A stretch of DNA of 64,000 nucleotides, from assembly GCA_030704615.1 (NCBI GenBank), contig CM060731.1, forward strand, positions 24,366,001 through 24,430,000, read 5' to 3'. This DNA is from Takakia lepidozioides. Its lineage: Eukaryota > Streptophyta > Takakiopsida > Takakiales > Takakiaceae. The notes beneath the pieces are model-generated. The model was not told the DNA's origin and did not search any database. It worked only from the letters and a program-made list of their open reading frames with translations. This document shows positions 56,591-64,000 of this stretch, in pieces (within the stretch, counting starts at the first letter, position 1; each line of letters begins with the position of its first letter). Both the position numbers and the translations under genes were made by a program.

Positions 56591-57340
56591 ATGGCTGTGG
56601 GAAATGAGGATGTAATTGAAGGGCAGGTCTCTTCTCTTAGCCTGTGCACACAAGGGGACAAGATTTATGTTTCTCAAGGAACTCAGACTGATTTGAGTGG
56701 AGAGCAGTTGGACGAGTTGATTGCATACTGGGAATCAGGCATTAGCAATAGACAACACACTGCTGTAGTTGGCGTTGAGGGCCTCAATATTGCTTTGGAC
56801 AATCAGAACTCTGTTGGAGCAAGCAGTTCTGCAGCTGTAGGTGAAATACCAAAGTGGGTGGAAGCTAGGCTTGGAACACAGCCAAAGACAGCCCTGGGGA
56901 CAAAGGTGTTCAGCCACAAGGCCGTGGTGCACTGGAGCAGAGGAGCGGGAGCTACACAAGTTTGTGCAATCAGACATGGTTGCAGCCAGACACGCTCTGC
57001 ACAAGGCAACCACGAGCGGGGGTTCATTAGCGAGGACAAGTTTGTTCTGTTTGAAGGCGATGCAGTCATTCGCAATGAAGACACCCGCAACCGTCTCAAA
57101 GCTTTCGAGTTGAGAGACTATCAGACCCTACCTTTGTTTTCTTTAGTGTTCAGTGAGCGGGAGATAGCAGAGTGTTGCTTTGTCTCTACCTGGCAGAAAG
57201 AGGAGGAGGGTTGGTTAGAGCGAGCTACTGTAGCTTGGGACAAGGTTAGTGGCAGGTTTCTGGACATAGACATACCTCCTACACCTTACCATCATGCAGA
57301 GCGAGGCACTTTGAGAGAAGTCTGGCAGTTGATAGCATAG
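56591..57340 (+). CDS. Hypothetical ORF, 249 residues, family unknown
   Basis: An open frame, acidic and Gln/Glu-rich at the start (GDKIYVSQGTQTDLSGEQ) with IPKWVEARLGTQPK in the middle and IDIPPTPYHHAERGTL near the end. A second frame over 56,935-57,110 reads a helical, charged stretch (AEERELHKFVQSDMVAARH), so the present frame may be shifted in its middle third. Just before the ATG there is a Cys-rich reading. It lies between transposon pieces and ends 520 bases before gag. It may be retrotransposon cargo or an unrelated gene scrap. Confidence 0.4.
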   Translation: MAVGNEDVIEGQVSSLSLCTQGDKIYVSQGTQTDLSGEQLDELIAYWESGISNRQHTAVVGVEGLNIALDNQNSVGASSSAAVGEIPKWVEARLGTQPKTALGTKVFSHKAVVHWSRGAGATQVCAIRHGCSQTRSAQGNHERGFISEDKFVLFEGDAVIRNEDTRNRLKAFELRDYQTLPLFSLVFSEREIAECCFVSTWQKEEEGWLERATVAWDKVSGRFLDIDIPPTPYHHAERGTLREVWQLIA

Positions 57341-57859
57341 ATCAGAATTAGATCTTGCTTGGTCGGGCCTCTATTCATCCCCTCCCTCTCTTTACTATTT
57401 TCATTACTTTGTACTTGTAGTTGCCAAAGCCTCTCTTGGTGGAGGCCAGTCAGTCCGGGGTTTTGGGTTGGGATATTCTACAGGATCAACACTGCAGATG
57501 GATTTTGATGTGGGGGTGTTGATGTTTTGATTTCTTGTGTTTGGATCCCCCCAACACCTGCATGCTTGACTGTGCACCATGTTGGTTTTGTGTGGGTGCT
57601 TGCTTTCATAGGGATTAGGCCGGATTTGATCACCAGTCAATCCTAGAGTATGCTGTCGGTGGTGAGGCTGGAGTGATGACTAGCAAGACCACCGATGTTT
57701 CTTCTATGGTGAGTCTGGGTTGATGACCAGCCAACCATATGAGTTCTTGCGGTGGATGCAAGTGCAGGTGCCCTTAGCCACTGGGATATGACCCTTAATC
57801 CGCAACAGGTGCTCACCCGTGTCACTATTAGAATTAGTACTAGAGCCTTATAGTGTTAC
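57341..57859. other. Leader of the gag locus or element remnant
   Basis: Non-coding. It holds a CT-rich run (57,378-57,400) and repeated CCAGTCAAYC / GATGACYAGC words at about 57,635-57,740. A primer-binding site or 5' LTR of the gag element was not recognised. Confidence 0.4.
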
Positions 57860-60800
57860 GTGGGGGAGGTGCGGGTTGTGAGTGTCATCACGGAGTTACC
57901 CAAGGGTTTTGAGGGGAGTACGGCTACAGGCAGTAGCAATGAGATTGGGTTCACAAGACGAGGTGTTCGGTTCAGACCATCTTCACCTCCACCCTCAACT
58001 AGTGCAGAGTCTGACACAGACTCAGAGGCTTCATCAACATGTCTGCAGTTTCCTTCGCCATTGTTGTGGGACGACATGAAGGAGATGTATAGAGCTACCA
58101 AGGGGCCTCGTAGGTACTCTGGAGTTGTGGGCGCAATCAAGCTGGATGACTTTATCCAGGAGTTCGACAGCTGGTGTGATTTGCAGCAGATGCGCAATCC
58201 ACAGCTGTTCACTCCATTCATGGCGTGGAAGGGACTGTTCCAGCATTTGGAAGGTCCGCCTATGGACGATTACCACGAGTTCAAGCGAGGATATGAAGCA
58301 AAGATTGAGGAGTGGAGGACGTATTGGTCACCTGACTACGTCTCTATTACTCGAGGCACGACGCGACCAGTAGCTGCATTAGCACCAATATCTCCCACTG
58401 CCAGCACTAGTAGTGGAACAAGTAGTGCCGGTACTTCTGCAGGTGGTACCAGTTCAAAAGGTGCTACTACTCCTCCTGCCACGACTACAACACATGTGCC
58501 TAGATTCAACCCGGTGGTGGAGTTCTTCCAGGAGTTGCGGATGAACTACCAAGGCGTACGGACAGAGAAGCTGCAAAGTTTGCAAGACTTCCAGCGCAAA
58601 TCTAGTGAGAGCTTGCGAGACGCCTACACTCGTATGAGGCGCTTGATAAGTGTGACCCAAGGGGTTACTGAAGCTCAGGCAGTTCAGTTCTAGTATGGAA
58701 TTTTGGACAAAGAGCTCAGGAGAAGGGTGCGGGATGCAGCCCTGTTACAAGCGGTCCAACCCACATTAGCAGATGTGTTTCTGCTGGCTGAGCGGATTGA
58801 GCTCAACATGGTGGAGGAGCGAGTTGTTACCATTGGATTTGGCAAGAACATACCTGCACGAGGCGCAGCTGCCAACCAACAGGTACAAGGGACTGCCCAA
58901 CAGCGTGGTCAGGGGGGCGAGGTTGCCCAACCCAAATTCCATGGAGCTTATAGGGGACCTCAGGTGCAGAGGCCCGTAGCTTCTTTTGCAACCCAACAAC
59001 AACTAGGTGTGATATGTTGGACATGTGGAGGACCTCATGTCAAGAAAGATTGCCCAGAGAGTGGCAAAAGGTCACAAGCACAGCCTGCACAGTTGCAATG
59101 TGGGCATTGTGGTAAGTATGGGCATGGAGATGCCCAATGTTATGACTTGCACCTTGAGTTGCGGCGAGGCCAGTTCCAAGGGAACAATAGTGGCCGAGGG
59201 CAAGGTGGAGCACCTCAGAGAGGACGAGGTGGTCAGGCACAAGGTGCACGACGAGGGCAAGCACAGTATGGCCAAGGACGTGGAGGTCAGGGCGTTGACC
59301 AAGGCATGGCCAACCGGCTTCAGCAACTAAAGCAAAGGCTTGTTGCCATGGCCACAGCCCAGGTGGCACCAGCTCCAAGACCTGAGGGTCCACCTCCTGT
59401 TCCTCCTCAGCAGCGTCATCCTGACGGAGGAGACATGGGAGGCATGGGATTTATGTGTGGGGCAGCACTACCACTAGTGCAGGTGGAGTCTGCTGCAGCC
59501 GTCACTCGAGGAGCATCACGAGTTCCTGAGCCACGAGGTGCAGAGGTGGAGTTAGGTCCACAGCGTGGGGAGGCAAGCCGTCAAGCTAGGTTGCCTCAAT
59601 CATTCATCTTGGGGGAGACAGTGTCGACGACATCCATGGCACCTAGTTCTCGTCCGACAGATACAGAGGCCGTTAGTGTGCCATTGGGGAGAGCTACACG
59701 TGCAGCACTGACACCTACTGCCAAGGCTAGTGCAGCCAGTGTGTTGTTGGGGGCAGCAACCTCCGTGTATCAAGCCCCACTATTCTCGGCAACCATGATC
59801 GCGACGCCGGGGGTAAGACCAGCTGCAGTGTTCAGACTAATAGCAACACTCTGCGAGAGTGGGGATGTCACTTCATCTTCTGCGGAGTTGGTGGAAGGTG
59901 TAGTAGCAAAGGAATCCTCGGATTTGAGGGTCAAGACTGCCACAGCTGCGCCATGGCAAGCTGCAGCTGCCAGGTTGATGGAGCTGCCAGCTAGGCCAGC
60001 CTTTGAGCGCGCTATGGTGACACCTGGAGTTGTCTTGATAGACAACCAGGATGACATTTTCTTTTTGAGTGGACCGGCAGGCAAGAGGTGCCGGCCACTA
60101 CGGGTCTTGTTGGACTCGGGAGCTCAACCACTGATGTTGGGCAGAGCTGCTATTGCAGGTTTGGGCCTCATGGAGGCGGATATAGAGCCTTGTCCTTTCC
60201 AGATACAGACATCTCTGGGAGGATCAGAGCAGGCTCGGGGCCTGACACGGCGTGAGTTGGCCATTAGACTACAGCCGGATCATCCTATAGATGGCTCAGT
60301 GATGCGAGCTAAGGCCATTGTGACAGATGCGGTTTCTTACGATGTCCTCGTCGGTGGGGCAGTGTTATATCCCATGGGCTTCACCCTGGATTTTTGGGAG
60401 GAGTCAGCATCCTATAGGACTGGATGACAGTCAGGGGATGATCGTCATGTACAGCTCCCTGTGACATTCATTGGGGGTGTTGCTGCTGCCCAGCGGGGCA
60501 AAATGCCAACACTAGCAGTCTTCACAACTGCAGTTAGTTGGCCTGGAGAGTTGTTGGAGGGCAATGCCCATGCAGAGGATATGCCACCTCCAGCAGAGCA
60601 GGATGACATGCATGGTACGGCGGAGTTGCCTGCCATGGTTGCTCACACTCCATTGTGGGGTACGAGCAAGGATTTGCAGCAGGCTGCTGATAGACGGGTG
60701 CAACAAGCCTGGGTAGAGGCCTTCGTACCGTCAGGAGAGCAAGAGAATGCGGTGATTGCACCAGGACCACCTTAGTTGTCGCCATTGGACACCACACCTC

Positions 60801-60924
60801 TTGTGTGGTAGTGCCCGGATGAAGGCATATGCCTTCTGGACTTGTTTGGCGGGATCAGCACTGGATTGGCTGCAGTGTTGCAGGCAGGTGTACGAGTTCG
60901 ACGTTACCTGTATATAGAGATATA
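57860..60924 (+). pseudogene. Gag, protease and DNMT motif I of the DNMT-bearing gypsy family
   Basis: One reading frame runs from 57,860 to 60,924, broken only by stops at 58,691, 60,425, 60,773 and 60,809. Gag capsid-like sequence (FIQEFDSWCDLQQ, FQRKSSESLRDAYTRMRRL) is followed by two zinc knuckles: CWTCGGPHVKKDC (about 59,015-59,053) and CGHCGKYGHGDAQC (about 59,098-59,140), then a Gly/Arg/Gln-rich stretch. An aspartic protease has the DSG triad at 60,112-60,120 within VLLDSGAQP. After a linker, 60,833-60,892 reads LLDLFGGISTGLAAVLQAGV, a DNMT motif I that binds S-adenosylmethionine. Homology ends at about 60,915, where another element begins. The rest of the domain type lies at 7,545-8,631. 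Each stop is one transition away from Gln, Arg or Trp. Confidence 0.9.
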
Positions 60925-61218
60925 ACACTTGTTTTTGCAACCCGTGTCAACACAATGGCGGTTTAGCTGCACTTTGTCCTTGATAATTTCACTACAGAAG
61001 GGACAGTGGAGCTTATCCTTTTGCCAATTGGAGTCTGCAGGCTTGATTGCGCGGAGGTCTAAGAATGCTTCGACTACTTTCGCATCATACTCCTCAGGTG
61101 AGTACCAGTACCTTCGTTCCTTTATCCTGGACTTGTGCATGAAATGCAACCAGTCTGCTCCACCCTTTGCACAAGCATCCTCCATGGCTGCAGAATCAGA
61201 CAAGAGATGCAGTGGCAA
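60925..61218 (-). CDS. Small zinc-finger ORF, possible transposase first exon
   Basis: The frame holds about 100 residues, with a later ATG at 61,185 (MEDACAKGG). Visible: RRYWYSPEEYDAKVVEAFLDLR, and a CxxC...H...C pattern (CPFCSEI, LNRHCVDTGC) like a BED or C2HC finger. The last codons run into the joint with the DNMT sequence; a GT after CAAAAACAA would suit a donor. Placed beside GGACT/CAGACT arrays, it may be the first exon of the Mutator-like family seen at 11.9-13.3 kb. That is inference; no copy of it was found there. Confidence 0.4.
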
Positions 61219-61559
61219 TGAGCGACAGACAGACTAAGAATAAGAAAGCAGAGAAGAGCGGAAAAGAGAATGGAAAAAAACCAAAGCACAGAACACAAAA
61301 AGAAAAGCTCACCGGGCGTGTTGCGGAGGCGACGGTTGTTGCGACGATTCGGTGCTCACGCGACTGTCCGCGCCTCGAAAAGCTAACATGCACAAAAGAA
61401 AGCGGGCTCGCACAAATGGGAGTGGACGGGCTCTAAACGAAACAATGCGAAAGAAGTCTAGCGGGAAGTGGAGAACAGGTATAACCCTGCATGCGCGGAG
61501 TGACGTGACGAGATTTCACTGGCGCCCCTTTTTGGCCGCCATCGCATTAAATAGTTGCA
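61219..61559. other. Upstream region of the zinc-finger ORF
   Basis: A-rich (61,235-61,315) then GC-rich sequence without a recognised gene. It could hold the promoter of the minus-strand ORF. Confidence 0.4.
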
Positions 61560-62640
61560 GACCCCTCACACGTGCTGGCGGTATGCCACTGCACGGACAG
61601 TCCAGCAGACGGGATGAGTGGGACTATCGTCAGTCTGCCGTCGTTGCATTCATTAAGTCCAGTAGACTTACTCCTGATGACAAAGACGGCCGAACAGACC
61701 CAGTACCCTCGACAACAGACTCATATGCCACCGCAAGGACAGACTGACGACTGAGGTTAAGCGGACTGACGAAGAGACTAAGGCGAGTGCGGAGTCTGGT
61801 GCGGAGTCTGATGACATGCCACGACATGACTGGGCCTCCTTACCGCCGTCGCTGCATTTATTGCGTCTAGCAGACTTAAACCTAATGACATAACGGCCGA
61901 ACAGACTCACTGTAAACAAATTGCGCAACAACAGACTCATATACCATTGCACGGACAGTCCAGCAGACGGAAGGTTCAACAGACTGACGAAGAGACTGGC
62001 GCAAAGTAGTTTGCGCGACAACAGACTGATTTCTAACAGACTAATATCCCAAAAGACAAAGTATCCCCTAGGCGGCCGGGTGATACAGAAGTAAACCGTA
62101 AACCGCACTTTTTTGTCTGAGTTCGGACGCGGCGCGAGATCACTGGCGCCCCTTCCCACCGTCGTTGCATTAATAGGTCCAGCAGACTTACACGTGATTA
62201 TAATGACGACTCAACAGACCCAGCGCAAATAGACTTGCGCCACAGTAGACTGAGTTTGTGACAGTCCAGCTGACTGATATCAGCAGAGTGATGGGATATC
62301 AGTCCGGTCTGCTGGACTGTTGGTCTGTAAGGATACAAGTCTGGTGTGGCACGAGTCTGTTCTTCACTGGACTACTGGGCTGTCACTGCCTGCCGAATTC
62401 CGAAGTGTCTTCTTTCGTCTTATCCCCAAAGTCTCTTCTCTCGTCAGTCTGTTGAACCGTCGGTCAGCTGGAAGTCCGTCTCTTCGGATATGAATCTGTT
62501 TAACTACTACCTTTTAATTATCCGCATTGCCGTGAGTCTGCTGAGCCGTCGGACTGCTGAACCACGCTTGGTGTCGCCGTCATGCCGTGGTTGCATTTCA
62601 TCCGTCCAACAGACTTGCATATGCCTATACTCATGGCACA
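61560..62640. repeat. Array of CAGCAGACT / AGTCTGYTG words
   Basis: Words such as GTCCAGCAGACT, ACAACAGACTCA, GACTGACGAAGAGACT, and their complements (AGTCTGCTGGACTG, GTCTGTTGAACCG), occur dozens of times. Larger blocks repeat: a section from GGCGCCCCTT...CCGTCGTTGCATT appears near 61,520, 61,850 and 62,145. Orientation switches in the middle (about 62,250-62,350), so the array is roughly an inverted repeat of itself. Confidence 0.75.
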
Positions 62641-62937
62641 ACACACTGCTTAACAATTTTTCCACATATCGTCCTAAAAAATAAGCACGTCAGCACAAAA
62701 CGAAGGCGAAAATAGTGGAAGCATATGCACGATGGTGGCTGTAGAGCCCCGCCAGCCCTCTCATGTTCAGGCACACCCTTCATCGTCATTAAAATCGCCA
62801 TAAACAAGAAGAACAGCCGCATGCGTGCAAAGTCACCTCCGCAACATTGGACAACAAAGAGCCGCAAGAACAAGACAACAAGAACGAGTGGGCAAGTTCG
62901 TGGCAAGATGTTATGATCTTCCATGCCCTAAACATGG

Positions 62938-63342
62938 ATGGCGCGGATGGGTTTCTCAGAATGGACGATCCAGATCCTTCGGCCAGCGCGGGCTGGCAGA
63001 CTGGCAGACTGGGGCCAGGAGACGGGCACAACGGATTGTTGGGTGGACTTGCGGGGACTGGCACAGCGGACTGGCGTGCACAGCAGACTGGCCGGCAGAC
63101 TGGCGGTTTGGCGGACTGAGGGGAACTGGACTCGCGGTCAGCGGACTGGCGGGCGGACTGGCCGCGCCGGACTGGGGGCGCGGCGGAGCGCAGGCGCGAC
63201 TAGGGGGGGGGGGGACGGCAGCAACTGGGCAACCGCGCGCAGCCGGGGGGGGGGGGGGGGGTCCCCGGTGGGGGGAGCTGGGCGTCCATCCACCGGTCAA
63301 CTCGCGCATGCGCCACAACGTCCCAATTATTGTAAAATGAGA
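62938..63342 (+). repeat. GC-rich GGACTGG-rich end segment, copy 2
   Basis: Direct copy of 13,572-13,935, from ATGGATGGCGCGGATGGG to CGTCCCAATTATTGTAAAAT. It carries a run of about 20 G at 63,245-63,264 and a shorter one at 63,203-63,213. Open frames through it follow base composition. Confidence 0.85.
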
Positions 63343-64000
63343 GGCGGAACAAATTGGTCACAAAAGATGAGAAGATGTCCAAGTACTTCTTCTTCGAGGG
63401 TACCGACTATAAGGACCTACAAGTCTAGGATTGGCTCAAAACTGACCCCAAAAGTATGGTGGAGTTGGCAAGCATAGAGAGAGAAGACGTCGGCTTTGGC
63501 TGGCATAACTAATAAGAGCCCACTTCGCCTACCCCTTTCTGGGGTGGGCCCTGTTTGGCAAGCATACTTGGAGATGAATGACCAGCCCACGAAAAACCAG
63601 ACTCAAGATTCGAAGGTTTGGTCTATCTCACCTTCACAGTGCCATCGTGAAGAATGCTCTAAAAAGGCTGTTGGTAATGGTGGAAGCCCTAGATGCGATT
63701 ACTATCTTTGCAACGGTTGGCAAGTCCTGCCTTCTCAATCAAGAGCCGAGGGATCAGCAGCCCAACTGTTAGGTGGGCCTGCCGGTTGGGAACTAAGAGT
63801 TTTGAATCATGCAGGATAATGGCGTTGGATAGGCCACAGTTTGGTGTTGAATATCGGACCGGCGGTAGGCACAGCACCTCCACTTGTGAAAGACGATCAA
63901 GAGAGGGAGGTAAGAACAATTCTGGCACTGGGGGGTATGTGAGGACGCAATGTAATGCAGGATGGCAGAAAGAGGCACTGCACATTCGGAACTATGGAGG
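63343..64000. other. Unassigned right end of the window
   Basis: A short frame reads KYFFFEGTDYKDLQVWDWL (about 63,375-63,450) and another AIVKNALKRLLVMVEAL (about 63,635-63,690); they may be pieces of a retroelement gag, but I recognise no family. No gene is claimed. Confidence 0.4.

Overview
The window reads as nuclear DNA from a land plant, most likely a seed-free lineage (lycophyte, bryophyte or fern; I cannot resolve which). Reasons: an intron-rich MIKC-type MADS-box gene, a 14-exon peroxisomal acyl-CoA oxidase of the plant ACX1 type ending in a PTS1 tripeptide, plant-type PLS pentatricopeptide repeat relics, a plant kinesin-13 fragment, and a dense bed of Ty3/gypsy, LINE, Helitron and Mutator-like relics. 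No bacterial, organellar or RNA gene was recognised.

Layout. 1-3,010: 3' end of a chromovirus-type Ty3/gypsy element (integrase plus chromodomain) and a probable 3' LTR. 3,030-5,549: LINE relic on the minus strand. 5,549-10,981: rearranged copies of an unusual Ty3/gypsy family: LTRs, a minus-strand integrase with a C-terminal PHD finger, then on the plus strand a C5 cytosine methyltransferase (DNMT) domain continuing into reverse transcriptase and RNase H. 10,982-13,935: Mutator-like transposase relic with arrays built on GGACT/CAGACT words. 13,936-40,600: a quiet host island with two genes on the minus strand, MIKC MADS-box (19,905 down to about 15,893) and ACX (40,598 down to 30,120), separated by about 10 kb with no confident gene. 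40,900-43,800: tandem and inverted repeats. 43,970-47,094: broken autonomous Helitron. 47,540-49,690: decayed, duplicated PPR sequence. 49,690-52,330: nothing assigned. 52,335-55,238: second LINE copy, plus strand. 55,239-57,860: LTR scrap, kinesin-13 fragment and an orphan ORF. 57,860-60,924: gag, protease and the first DNMT motif of the same DNMT-bearing gypsy family. 60,925-63,342: zinc-finger exon and GGACT/CAGACT arrays related to the Mutator-like element. 63,343-64,000: unassigned.

The most notable system is the DNMT-bearing retrotransposon. The two loci are complementary: 57,860-60,924 holds gag, protease, linker and DNMT motif I in one reading frame, and 7,545-10,600 holds DNMT motifs IV to X followed by RT and RNase H in what was one polyprotein. 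A nearby integrase, probably of the same family, ends in a PHD finger. Taken together the family appears to have carried a DNA-methylation writer between protease and RT and a chromatin reader after the integrase. Both loci are dead in this window; nearly all in-frame stops are explained by single C-to-T or G-to-A changes. DNMT capture by retrotransposons has been published for dinoflagellates and charophyte algae; the arrangement here, with a PHD integrase and in an apparent land plant, deserves checking.
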